A stretch of DNA of 64,000 bases from Areca catechu (Eukaryota > Streptophyta > Magnoliopsida > Arecales > Arecaceae), in assembly GCA_021397845.1 (NCBI GenBank), contig CM038039.1, positions 4,395,731-4,459,730 on the forward strand, written 5' to 3'. The notes under the pieces were generated by a model. It did not search any database. It was given only the letters and a program-made list of their open reading frames with translations, and was not told the DNA's origin. Below, one piece after another: positions 13,801 through 28,800 of the stretch; positions within the stretch are counted from its first letter, which is position 1, and every line of letters starts with the position of its first letter. The translations under genes were made by a program, and so were the position numbers.

Positions 13801-16800
13801 TAATTAAAGAATGTGTTTTAAATAGGTTGTTGCTTTGCTTGAATATGTAATCCAAAATTTTGATCTCGAATCATAGTTTACAATCAGCAACAATGATAGG
13901 TAGTCAGAAAACAATAAATAGGGTAGAACTCCCCACCATGAAACAAAAGGGGTCTTCTGAAGTAACACAAATATGATTTAAAATAGAATAAACACTACAC
14001 AAAATAAGACCAGGATCCTGGGCTGAAGATAATGAATAACCAGTTTACCTTAACAGCAGATGACCAACTGTATTGCTCCTTAAGTGATTTATACAATGCA
14101 TCTAACCGTTCAACTTCATCAGATGTATATTGACCCTTCTCAGAATATAAACCAAGGCACTTTTGCAGGCCCATAAAATACCTGAATAAAATAAGTAACA
14201 ACGATCAGTAAATTATGAGTTATCACTTTCATACTAGTGCTTCCCAAGATCATGCTTGATTATTATTGTAGCCTTAAACCTAGCAACTTCAGTCCTTTGA
14301 CCATTCCACTTCATGAAGCAATATCATGCATATCTATATATCAATTACAGTAGAACTATTACAACAGTAACAACTGAAAAAAAAAAAAGCAAGCTTTAGC
14401 ACCAGCAGCTGGCAAGAGCTTTACAAGACCACCTCACAGGTTTCCCTTCTCCACAATTGAAAAGATAAAAAAACCATCCATGGAATGAGATGACTGCTTC
14501 ATAGAAATATATATCATGTCATGGAAAGCCAACTATTAACCACATATGATTGACTAGACCAAGGTTTGCCATCTTGATACCAAACCCTATACTAGTAGTA
14601 CCACTCTAGTACAATATCGGTACACTCGATATGGTTGTCAGTTGGCACTCAATACAGCTCCCATACTGAGTCTCGGTATAGTACAGGAATGCTATGCTGT
14701 GCCGAGTATAAGACGGTACATGCTGATATGGTGAACCATGGACTGGACTGACCCACACAAAATGTTTCTCAAACAGCATTGTTTATGCACTTGGTTCTAA
14801 AGTACCTTTAAGGTAATTCAACTATTCCACTTAGTGTTTTCGAAACCAAGTGGTTCAGCCTATACCGAACCATACCATGGCAATTTGGCTAGGGGATTCG
14901 ATTCTACAGTGAAACTGGTAGGAACCATGCCGAACCAAGTGGTTTGGCACAGTTTTAGGTTGAACTAGGCAGTTCAACCCAGATCCATTTCAAATGAGTG
15001 CTTGAAAACCTTCCGATGAGAGGGAGTCTCCCGTAACTTCTCTTGGCGTTTAACTTGGTGCAAGCTAAAAATGGGAAGGAAAAGTGAAAAACAAGAGAAA
15101 AACACGAAGAGATCATGTCCAAATAGGTACGTAATCACATTTCTACCTCTCTTTCTCCTCATGCCCTCTCTTTTTTAAAAAATCCTCCAAAATTAAAAAA
15201 AAGAAAAAACCATGTCAATTTTTTTATTTTAGCATGATTTTAATATATGTTGTAGATATATAGATGATTTACACAATAACACTAAAATCATTAATTTTTA
15301 CTAGTATATAATTTTTAAATTAAAAATATATTTTAAAATAAAAAATAAAAAATAAAAAATAATTTTAAAAAACAACCGTAAAATTATATTATTGTTTAGA
15401 GACTTGCAAGCTACTTTCAAGATAAATTTGATATCCATCTATCAAAGTTTTGATGCATCATGTACATGGTGGCCTGGATCTAAACTTAGTAAAAAAATAG
15501 CATTCCTTGCATATCAATTATCTTAGAAAAATATATATAGCATTCATGATAGGATCTACATGAATCTAAGATTAATTAATTTTTCAAAACTTTTATTTTT
15601 TTAGTATTTTTTAAATCTAAAAAATAAAAAATATACATAAATTTAAAAAATATTAAAAAATACTTAAATGAAATCTATTATTTTTATAATTATTAAATTG
15701 ATGTGTTTGTTCAACCTTCAGAAATGGATTCACCAAGGAAGGAGTCAAAGCATGACATTTATTGGGTCTACAGAGAGATGCTCTCGAATCAGCACCATTG
15801 AAGATGCAAATGGTGCAATGAAAAATTAAAAGGATAACAAGGTTGATGCAGTACTTGATTGGAGGTTACCCTGATATATCTATATATCAAAAGTATCCAC
15901 AAGAGGTCTGTCAGTTGATAAAAAAATACTTTACCAAAACACGAAAGAGAAATTTGAAAAAGGCAAAGGTGAACTATCGAACCACAAAGCCGAGTCAGAG
16001 AAAACATCCATGTCAGATGATGAGAAGGCATAAATTGAGACTGCCATTCAAGCAAACTTGGATGATCAATGGCAACTGCAGGAGGTGATTCGGCATAGAG
16101 ATCGATTTGGACTGTTAGTTTATAAGTCGAGGCTAGGCTCTAGGAGTGTTGCAGCATATTCTCAATTTAAAATGATCTCTTCAATTAGAGTGCCTATCAG
16201 TAAAAGAATATCTCATATTGCATCTATATTCGAAGCTTTTGGTAGTAGAAAGAAATCCTCTAGAAACACTCCACCATAAGACACTATCCACAACTTGGTT
16301 CCACATGCCTTCCGTAACAAGGATTCCAAGCAATAGAAGATTGATAGCATGTTAAAAAAAGGATATGTAGTGCGTTATTATATCTTGGTTTTACTATAGC
16401 CACATTTTAGCACATGCAACAAGCAACCTATACTATCGCTCTACCATTGTTTCAATACAGACTACCGATCAAGATGTAGATCGTTCAAGATCGAAGGATA
16501 TTTACGATGAGCTTCTTGACAATAATAAACTAGAAAAATAGATTGCATCGTATCAAAGCAAGTGGCCTACGTATGAACTGACGGTGATGTATGATGATTA
16601 GATTGTTCCTATCAGATGAAGCATAATCAACTTTTTAATATATTATGATGGAGAAATATTTTTTTTAGAATTCTATTGATGCTTCATATTAGGTGCACAA
16701 TACCTGCTACATCTTCAAGTTGGAGGTGATTAATCAAGTAGGAGAGCAGAATGTTATGCAGATTATCATTGATAATGAACCATAGTATAAGACCACAAGG

Positions 16801-19800
16801 AAGATCTTAATGAAGTGGCGGCCGCATATTTTTTGGATCCCGTGTATTATATATTGTATTGATCTCATGTTGATGAATTTGTAAAGATTCATAGGGTGCA
16901 AAATATAGTGAACTCAGCAAAAGTATCACCAAATCATCTACAATTATACATGTTCTATCATTGATGCGAAGCTACACATGGAGAAATATATTGAGACCAG
17001 ATGTCATACGATTTGCTACCAATTATATAGCACTTAATAGCATTATTAATAGAAAAAACATATGCATCAGTTGTTTGTCAATCCTTAGTAGTAGTAGAGC
17101 AAATATGCCAGGAAAGGTACTGAGGAGAGCGATGTGGAAAACTTAGTGACGAGATAGACATTCTAGCAAACTAAGAAGATAGTGCAGCCTATCAAGTCTC
17201 TATATAAGGTGCTTCGAGCCATGAATGGTGAACAATATCTCCAGATGGGCTTATTGTATTACAAAATGGAGAGGGAAAAAGGAACATATCAAGGTGACGG
17301 ATCCTACACATGCAAATGAGTACATCTATATCATCAATGAAAGGTAAAGCTATTAGATGGGTAGGGAGTTGCATCTAGCAGGTAAGCAGCAAATCAAGGA
17401 TGCTAGATATTGCATTTGTACAAACAAACTCAACCAATTTTGAAATCTATATGCAACTTATTATCTGAATCAAAGGTTCCAGTACTCCACACTTGGATTG
17501 CCATGGATAAGGAGCTTATATCCACCCTACGAAATGTAACAAAGAAGATGGAGCCCGATCCAAATGTTGCATATATATGCCTAGAACAAGTTAGGTTGAG
17601 TGCTTTTTATTTACTTAGCTATATCTTCAACGAGTAACATATTATAACAAATATTTTTTTACAAAATTATTAGGAAGAGCACAGATTTATTTAGATCCAC
17701 CGTAGTGGTCAAAAGCAAAACAAAGATGAATCCAGTTACGTACTCATAAGTTTAATATCATATTCATTCTTTTTGATTTTGCTAAATCTCAATACTTTTG
17801 TAGCTAAATAGTAGATTCATTTTGGTGGATAAACAAAATTTGAAGGATGTTACCATTATGATCCTCGCCTAGACGATCTCATCAAGTGGATGTAAGCACA
17901 ACTGGTCAACCTTCATCCTTATCCACAACAAGCAGAGAAACCATCTAAAATAAGGATGGTTGAACGATCTTTTATATGCCCATTATAATTTGAGATTGAG
18001 TCTTAAATGCATTCACGAAAAGTTGAGCTGAAGTACTTGAAATCCAATCATGAGTAATTTTATTGATGAAGATGAATATCCAATGATTAAATGGGTTGTG
18101 AGTCAACAGCAGGAGCCAAGTTTGATAGGCCAGGATCTCCTCCACATTCAGCTAGTTTCACAGCTAGTGAGACTAGGATGGGTGTCGAGCAATGGACAAG
18201 CAACAACATTCTGTACAAGGCTCCAGCCAATACATCACAGCATCCACTCTCGCAGTCTAGGTAGAGCAAGGTAAGAAGACAAGGGCAAGCAATTACTCAG
18301 CACAGAGACAAAAAAAGAAAATTAGCTGCAGTCCCGATGGAGAACGTGGAGCACTCAATTCACTCGGATTCAGACACCAGGAAGAGCAGTGCTGGTGGTT
18401 CTTCTAATGATTAAGGATCTAATAATCAGGAAGGACATAAGGACAGGAGACCAGTCGATTGGTTGATGGTCTTTGATTCACTTACAAGTTTTAATTTATG
18501 CACACCACACAAGACAAAGATCATGGTGTATTAACTAATAAAGCTTGTAACGATACGAATTCTTACACAACAATATAATTTCATTAAGACGACGGGCTCT
18601 GCAAAATCGTTCAGGATACAATGCAATTGTAGATGATCTCTCACATGAAATAAGATTCATAGATGAACTGGGTTCATCATTATATTCTGGATCCTCTTAC
18701 CAACAAGTATTAGCAGTTTATGATCCATACGGATATGGGTATGGTATATCCGAAGCATTGTCTTATAGTAACTACTACCTTATGCAGCTTGAAGCACCGC
18801 TAACATCGGATTTTGCTAATGGCATATTCGAATGGGCACCTCTCCAACCATACGATCAGCCACATGGCACCTCTCAAAGCCAAGACTTCAGCAAGGGCTT
18901 TGCGACAAGTTACAATCCATCACACCTACCTTATCGGATGAGTACATATGATTACAATGCTACTTAGAAGGATGGATTGATACTCCTAAGTAAATAAACG
19001 ATCCTAATATTTATATCAATGCTCAATAAGATTATAAATAGCAATATACATTGATTGTTTATTTTTATATTTTTTAATTAATTTAAGTATTTTAGGATTC
19101 GATAATATCTAATCCATGTATTGATTATTTCTGATTCTAAATAGCATCATGTCATAATAAGATTCATATCAAACATGATTAAAGGTGTATCGAGTAATAC
19201 AAACGTCAAGTAACATCAACAAACATCAATGTGAACTAAAAATCATCCAAAAAATCTTAAGTAATTATTGCAAACTTAACAAACCAAAAAAATCAAAAAA
19301 CACAACCAAAAAAAAATTGGCATGCCAGTTTAACTGGCATATCTTCCCATACCATGGTGGCACAGTACCAAACCGATACTGGTTCTGAATTCCTTGATTC
19401 TGCTAGTACTTGCACTGAGAGACTATAATTGGTTCATGCTGGTTTTTAAACAAAATACTATCCTTCCAGCCCTATTGTCTTATTGGAGCCAAACCAATAT
19501 ATTGGCTGTGTTATCCTTCTTTTCTTTGAAGTGATCTAACATGCCCGATATGTAAATTTCTAAATTACCAGTTAACTTTATCTATACACTCACAAGTTTG
19601 ACCGATAAAGGAAAAAAAACCTGCACAAGTACTGAAGGTGCACAGAATCTACATATACAATTGCCATGATGGATAAACAGATTAACATAGATGATTTATG
19701 TTCACACCCACAATTGGTGACATGATTTGATTTGGTCAATCCATCTGATGATGATTTTAGGTAAATATTTGAAGAGCATGACAAGTGAAAAAAATATAAC

Positions 19801-22800
19801 ATTCTAGACTTTTAGTAGATCCAATTAATAGTTAGGAAAGTCAGTCATACATGATACCTCAGCTAAAATCATTAAAAGGCATAAGAAAGAAAAATTGGAG
19901 GTATTATTGACAATTTAGTCTCTTGGAAAAGAAACAGCAAGCAACGGTGAAAAGTTTTGTAACTAAACATACAGGTTTCACCTCCTACATGGAGATTAGC
20001 CACAACATTAAAAAAAATTAAGAATACCGTCAGCAGGATCAATCAGTGCCAAAACTAGTTAAATTGCTAAAGGTACTTAGCAGCCAGTTCAAAATTACTT
20101 AAATTTCATAAAATAAAAAAAAATGCAAAGTAGATTTTATTGCATGATCAGTAAAAGTAAGAACATTCTTATAATAGACAACAATTCCATGGAAAAGAAA
20201 AAAAAAACAACATTTCACCCATTCAGGGTGAGTTAATTTTAATTAGCTGAATCAATAATTAAAAGCTCACATCAACCTGAAGTGAGAAATAACCAAACAG
20301 CTTACCAATAATTGTCAGAATTCATAAAGAGAAGAGACCTATATATTTTTTCTCCATCCCCTAGGTGACCAAGCTTTGCTAGCATGGAAGCCATTTGTTC
20401 CTTGTATGCTAATTTATCAACCTATGCATTAGCAAGAAAGCAGAATTAACAAAAGGCAGATAACAAGAATATACTGTGGCAACTGCTATTTCCTATAAAT
20501 AAAATGACTAATATGCAAATGTTGTCTTTTCTGTTAAACACATTCAGTCAACCCAGCATTACATATTCAATAACTTAAGTAGCATCATGACCGCACTTAC
20601 AATTTTAACCTCTTTCTTGTGCATCTCCTCAAGCGCTTTGTCAAGCAACTCACATTCCTCTAACAAAGATATCTGCATAAAATTACTTTAAGTACAAGCA
20701 GAAAATCCACAGGATAACTATGATGAAGAGATAACAACCAATGTAAGACTTAAACACCCACCCCGCCAAAATAAATAAAGCCCAGATACAAATAGTATTG
20801 ACAATGCAGGAAGCAATCTGCTAATAGGCAGTAAAACATTTTATTAAACTGCAACTTATGCACGAAGTAGAGGATGTAAAAATCAAGTAGTTTGTTGGCA
20901 GTAACTTTCAGCAAAAAGCCTACAAATTTATATAAGCAAAAGATTAATAAACCAACCACAAAAAGATTTGTTGCTCATTAGGGGTTAATTCCATTTAACA
21001 GTAAGCTTTCTCAAAAGCTTCTAATCTAGTAAATGGGCATGTGTGTTAAGTTTTGCATCTCTGGCTATTTAAGATCGCTGCAAGTTGTCATGGTAATATG
21101 TTCTGCACCATCCTCAACTTTCAACTTCATAATTTAGTATGTTAGTTTAACTAACATAGATGGTATGCATCAGAAATTGACTCTAATTCTTCTAAGTTGA
21201 CATGAACATACAAGTATTGTAAATTTGTAATATATTGAATGATCTAGTTAACAAAACCAAAATTCTCTCATAATTTTAAAGAATTGCATATCAATTTGCC
21301 CATGCTCACATTCCACCTTTATAAATCCTCCTTAAAAACCCATACTCTAACAAACTGAACAATGTCCAGCCCACCTCACCAAAGATTGGAGTTTCTATTG
21401 AATAAGTCATCAAGGTGATCCTCATAAACCAAATGACAACATCCTTTTATTTTCAGGAATTTCACCATTAATCACCAAAGCTATGTGATTCTAAATGTGC
21501 CAGATATGATCGACTCGTACCATGGAGTTCTTCTAATCTTCAAAGTTAATTTCAGATTCATCACGCCTTTTCACAAGCCTAGCCCACTAGATAAACCACC
21601 AAAAGCTACAATCTACAAAATAAATTCCTTTTTGTTTTTCCAAGATGAACCTTCCATTAGCAATGTTTCAAACTTTGGCATTCACCATTATTCCCTGTAA
21701 GATACCATGGTTCATGCAACTTGATCATGAGAGAGACAAACTTGGTTTGATATATGGTTTAACTATTGTATCTGTTTGAAATCAAATTTGATGTGCAATA
21801 ATGAAAATTTTAATTCAATTTGCAATAAACCAAAAAATAATTCAAATTCGCCCCAAGAACTAGAACAATGCAGATACACCCTCTTTTTCATGGCATCATG
21901 CTAGTGCACTGTACTAAAGAGGATGTTATGACAAGAGAGAGAAATTTGGTTTGATATATGGTTTAACTATTGTATCTGTTTGAAATCAATTTTGATGTGC
22001 AATAATGAAAAATTTAATTCAATTTGCAATAAACCAAAAAATTATTCAAATTCATCCCAAGAACTAGAACAATGCAGATACACCCTCTTTTTCATGGCAT
22101 CATGCTAGTGCACTGTGCTAAAAAGGATGTAACCTACTTATAATCCAAGCAATCCAGGGTCCTTAAGGGGTGAACTGGGGACACTTCTAACTAATTTGCC
22201 ATACCACCCGATACTACCCAGTATAGGGTATATCGTACTATACCAATATGGCATACCATCTTGTACTGACATTATCGTACACTGAACTATGTACTGACAT
22301 TGTAATTGAATGATGGTCCAATACCGAGATGACAAACCTTGCTTCTAACCAAGATCCACAACCTCAGTATTGGATACGTACTAGTACATTACCGGTTATG
22401 TACGGTATGTGTTGCTATAGTACAATACAGTATACAGTCATACCAAAATAGGTCTCAAGCCGTTTTTCTTGCTTTTTATCTTAATACAGATTAGTACACA
22501 CTTCAATACACCTCGGCACGACTTGATATGAGTAAGCCACAATACAGGTCGATTCCAATCCAATACAGTCTGGAATGCCCCATGCCAGAAAATTCAAGGT
22601 GGTCCATGGTCCTGACCTTTGGCTTTATTTTTTGGTGGCACAAAATAGCTGCCCTAGAACTCAAACCCATGCCATTGTGCTTGTCAGTCCAAGCATTTTA
22701 CAATCAAGGTTTTAAATCTTGTGGTCAGGAGCTATCCCAGTTTTCCTTTGGAATGGGACACACCACTATCTTGACTCTTGGGATAGGAAAAGTCCCAAGG

Positions 22801-25800
22801 CATGCCAACTAGGTGTTGGAACAATGACAGGACAGTCTTGTCTCAACATTGGGGATGGCACCACTATCCTGACTCTTTGGATAGGGAAAGTCCTATAAAG
22901 CATGCCAATCAGGATGCTGGAACAATGGTGGGACGATCCTGTCTCAATACTAGGGGCAGAACCCCATTCTAGTGTCTCGTGGGACATCCCATCGGGACTT
23001 GAGTCTTTGTTTACAATTGCACCAAGCAGTGATCCCCGTCTTGTGCATCGTGCTAATAGCTAAACTCTTGCTTGTAGCAAACTGCTCGTCTTGTGCATCG
23101 TGCTAATAGCTAAACTCTTGCTTGTAGCAAACTGCTGGTGAGCCTACGATGATGTGGGAATTATCATCTATGCCATTACTTTCTTTTGTTTAAAAAGAGA
23201 TCTTGAAGTTATATACTTAAAACAAAAGGGTTCATAATAACATGTCATATACCTTGTACAAGAGCATTTCTCCATGTTCATAGCGCTCATTCTCTGGAGG
23301 ATAATCATCGTCAAGTGTCCCTTCATAAGCCTCTAAGATTTCTATCGCCTTTAAACCACTAAAATATATGCATAATAAGAATAAATAATTAGTACAATAG
23401 TATAACCTACAATGGAAGAAAAGATGTCAGCAATAATTAATGATCAAAATTAACTTCTAAGGTTACTTGTATGTGTGATATAGATGGTAAAATGTAATAG
23501 GGTGCTTGATATTTTACCATCCTTACCATTATGACCTTGGTAAGAGGATGGCATAAAATCAAGAGTGAAAGTCAACTATTACCATTAGTAGTCCGAATAC
23601 CACCAACATAGGGTTAACAGTGTGAGCACTAAATGAGGATGCTAGGTCCCAAGTTTATACGTCAATGGTATTAGTGATGTAAGAAAAAACAAGGAGAGGG
23701 GAGAAGAGCTGGGGAGGTGATGACAAAGAATAAATATCAAAGTTCATGTAACCTTCATAAATGAGTGCTAGACTACCACATAAATGGGATAAACATAGAA
23801 TTAAAATGATAGAAAACTAAGATTCTCCAAGTAGATTATGCTAGGTAAACAAGAAATGCCAAGCAACTTACTGACACAATAAATATGGAAGCCAAAAGTT
23901 TTCTTTTTTACATATAGTACTATTAATGAAAGCCCAAGAAAACCAACTAACTTTTAAGGAATCACAGCCAACCAGGCAAGCTCCAAACTCAGAATACCTT
24001 GCTCAGTTTTAGCCTGGTCATAGATTTCTTTATGAAAATGATCTCTAAACAAGTTAACAATATCAAACAAACCAAAAATAGATTGATTTGATATGCTTGT
24101 CACCTATGCATTTTGAAGATTTCTCAGTAGCTTTACACAGAATTAAGTAGCAGCCTCACAAGATTCAGCAAGCTTTCAAATATAAAGTGCAAAAGTGGAG
24201 GAAGATTGAAAGGGAGAAGACAAAGGGACCACCAGTGAATTGACATTAGGTCCTACAGAATCCACCAAAAAGGTAATTTCATCCCTACAGGAGAATAAGA
24301 ATTTACGGATAGTGCCAACTCCACATGAAATTCCCCAAACAACATCAAAAAATAAGTAGACTGGGCAAACAAAATTGACATCTAGATGACCTCAGGTACT
24401 TTTTTCTGCCAGTTACATTGACTTATGGCTCCAGAAAACAACTGACTCACTTGTCGAAAGATGAGATCCAAACAATCTCGGATGCCTTTAAGAGAATTTC
24501 AATGATAGAAACAAAAGCAAATTCATATTAGTAAAATTTTATTTCTGCATGCACTGTAATAAGACCACATATTTATTCAAACTTTTTGACTCAAATAAGT
24601 GGAACAATGTTAACCAGTTGATCTAGGAAACTTTATCAGATGCGATTTTCTAAATTAAAAGGATAGTACAATGAGCAATTCCTCAACCCATAGCGATGCT
24701 GGTGCTGGTGAAGAACATGGAAAAAATGAAACAAGGCATTCATCATACCATACTTGACAGAAGAAATGTGAAAACTGTAAGAGAGCAGGAGCTACTGCCA
24801 AGGGCCATAAATCCACCTAAAAAATAAATCATGCATAACCATTTATGCTAATTATATAGTGTTTATTTTGCTATTTACAATTATCATTTGCTCCATGGTT
24901 CTCTGTGGAGCAAGCTTGTGACCAAGCAGAAAACCAAAATCATAAGCACAAATCAGACATAAAGTAACAAAAGCATGAAGGCATCATTGTAAAAAAATAA
25001 AAGGTATCAGAACTGATCCCGCATATGTTCTGATGGACTGTCTGGAAGGATAAAAAAATTTTGAAGATCATAAAATTTAGAGTAAATTACAAACAACACC
25101 CCCCCCCTCAGATTAAGGGTAAATTACACTTATACCTGATAATTTGAAAAATCTACGCTTACCCCCCTAAGGTTTATTTTTATCCAACACTTTAACCCAT
25201 AATTTAACAAAACATCAGTCAAAACAATTAACCTTAAATGGAACCCAAACACCAGGTCAAAAAAAAAATCAAAAATGACCAAAATAACCTTAAGTGATAT
25301 AACAACCACCCAAGGTCATAAGAAATTATGTGTATCCTCCTCCTCCCCTAAGGGCAATTTTGACTTTTCACATGAGATAAGCGGTTTCACTGATGCCATT
25401 AATTTAACTGGTCGTAAGTATAGGTTTTACAAACTACTGGGTATAAAGATAATAAACATAAACTTTAGGGTTTTTTTTTATATAATTTACTCAACTTTTA
25501 TTCAATGCCAATGAACTGAAACCTGAAAATAAAGATTTCAATTGGCAATCCATAAGTTAAAATTGGAAAGTTTTAAACATGGAAATAAGTCACATAGTTC
25601 TAAGGTGCAGTAGGCTAATGTTTGATGGTCACATTTCTCATTATTCTGCAATTTGTTTGCGGTCCCCTTTTCTTTTGATCACACTGCTTGTGAAGATAAG
25701 CTTAATGATACTGCAAGACTCTTCAATTATGAAAATAAAGGATCAATGACAGGTATTCTTCATGTACCCTTCCTGCTCAAATCTACTATCTGTAATCATT

Positions 25801-28800
25801 TTACATCCTCTAGAACAAGAAAATGACTTAACCTTTATTCTAAATTACTAAAAGAACTTAAAAAAAGTATACTTGGTGATTCAATTCATAACGGAAACAA
25901 AGATGGTTAGACAGTTTAATCCATTTTTTAGGAAAACACATTCTACTTTTGCTAAATATCAATGTTTCAAGTTTCACTAAACCTATAAAGAATGGATGAC
26001 CATGATTTTTGCTCAATAATTAGAAAAGCAATACCGGCCTTTCAGTTAGAAAAAATGATACATGGAAATTCGACTTACTTGGAATTCAAATGATGGGAAA
26101 CAGCAAATCCAATCCAGTTCATTCGATGATTTGGCTTCAACGACAGGAGTTGCTGCCTGGTTTCAACAAACCCTGTAAGGTCCCGCATTTGAGCCTGCAG
26201 AAACAAAAAAGATGCATTTAACAGATATAGCTAGTGCAACAGATATTTGAACAAATTGGTCTGAACCATTAAGATTCTGCCAGGCCAAAATAATATGATA
26301 AATTATGAAGTGAATTAGATGCAACACAAATTTCCATTCAAGGAGGAAGGGGGCATAACAAATATTTAGCCTACTGGTTGTAGATAAAGACAAGTTAGAA
26401 AATATTAATGCTATACAGTGACCTGATAAACAACAAAAACAATAAACAGTAAAAATTTCTGATTTCTTATAGTCATATCATGAACCATGGCTTGTTGCTA
26501 AAGTTATATATTACAACATGGAGAATCACAACGATGGAATGCAAAAGAGCAACATCATGTTCATTTGATCAAATGAAAATTCCTATTGCTAAACAAAAAG
26601 ATCATACAACAGTAACAACGGCAGTCCTCCCATACCCACCTGTAAGAGTGATAAGTCCCGTAGAATTTCAATATTCTCAGGATCAATCTTCAAAGCATTT
26701 CTGTAGCATTTTATTGCTTCTCTGTACTCTCTGTCTGATCGATAAAGCAGACCATAAACATGCCAACAGACGTGACTTTTAAGATCATTCTGCAAATAGG
26801 TTAAAGAATTAACCTAAGAGATGTTTCATAGAAAATATTATTCTGAAATAATATTCAGGAAATATTATTCTGAGAGATGTTTCATAGAAAATATTATTCT
26901 GAAAGAATTACCCTAGAGATGTTACATCGAAAATATACTGCATCAAAAAATTAACTTCTGTACTGAGAAAACAAAGCGAGTAAATGAACCTTGAGGCCAC
27001 GGCGAACAAGTTCATATGCTTCAGATTTTCGATCCATGCAGTTCAATATCAATCCCTTCATTGATAATGTTTCTAGTAGTAGGAAAAGAACAAAAGAATG
27101 CATCAATGAAACTGAATTAAACATGAAAATATCTTACAAAGAAATTGCACCAAGAAGCTGCCCACTAAATGTTAGCACAAATGGTACCAACTGGTTATAA
27201 TATGAAATTCTCAGACTGATATATTATGGTTTTGTTTAAGGAATAAAGGATGATCAAAGAGTGTAAATGCGGATAGTTCAAGCACTTGAAGTACATCAAA
27301 ATATTCAAACAAATTAGCATTTTACCCAAAAACAAGACGGCCTAGTTTCATAGTCCTGCAAGCTTGATTGAAACCCTCCATCAAAGATTTGCATGCAACT
27401 TTCAGAAACTTTGAGCAGTAATCTAGTTGCAACACAGAAACCATATACAAGTATCCTGATATCTGTAGTGCCCGACTATTCCAGCAACCATCTAAAACAA
27501 TAGCAAACACAAAACTGAAGAGGCTGCACTTTGGCATATTATTTCAGTTTGCAGAGGAATCACATAGTAGTTCCAAAGAATCAAAATGCCATTAGCAAAT
27601 TAAGGAATGCCACCTTACAAAAAGCCATTCACAGCTGAAGAATCAACCAGAACATTTCTGGAAACCTGTTTCAAAATTTGTCCAGATCACTCGAACATTT
27701 GTAACTTAGGAAATCACACTATGCACATCCAACTGATCATGTAAAATACTGCTTCTTGTTTCATAATCAGAGACTAGGAGGACTGCTTCTTACTCAACCC
27801 CCTAGTGGAAAGAAACGAAAAATAACTTTCAATATTTGAATCTCAGAGTGAAAGTGGAAAGGTTTGGTGGATTTTCACCAACAAAAGGAAAGGTACCGTA
27901 AACAATTCAGCACAACATGTGGGGTCCTCTTGGTTCAGTTGCTTTTGGATGCCTCACCATTTCCCTCTTCCAGAATTAAACCAATTTCTCTTTTCCTCTT
28001 CCCATCAGATGTCTGGCCAGCCCATACATTCCCCTCTTATGATATGCAGTGGCCACCAGCATACTGGGCCATCTTCTAAGTGTAGCTTAATGAACAGGCC
28101 CATCTTCAAATAAATAATACGTCAAAACAGAACCCCATGATCTCTTAATAAATGATCTCCTTTGTCCGTTTAAATGAAACGTAAATCTGCATCTAACCTT
28201 TTAAATCATGAATAAATCAAGCATAAAACCCTCTAATACTTAAATCAAAACAAACAACCCTGACCCTTTAAAATTTCGCCCACAATCATTCCTCCTTTCG
28301 CAACCACTAGGAAGTCTCTCCCTCAAATGACATCAAATATTTCCACCCCACTAACCTCAATATCTGATTTCCACTTTGAGGATAAACTAGCTGCATGTTT
28401 TCCATTTCCTTGCCTCGTTTGTTAAAGAGACACTTCTTTAAAATTTGGAAAGGACTTAAACTTTTGCAGTTATTTATCACATTTACATGTTCCAAAACAT
28501 CAAAGTCAATTTCGAGGTGATGGAATAGAAACTAAAGCAACAATCTTTAGAACAAAGAATTTCATGTTTAATGTGTTTTTGATCTTTTGCATGTAAGAGA
28601 TATTGAATCACAAAGAAATACAGATGAGAACATTCTGGAGAGATAACATAGGAGGTTGTGTGACATATTGATGTATTTAGCTCTTTAACATAGCAACTAA
28701 CAAGTTCACTTACAAAACACAACAGGAAAATCCAATAAAACAAAGGACACATTCACATGATAACAGAATATTCTGTTTCTTTTTCATTGCTTTAGAATAA

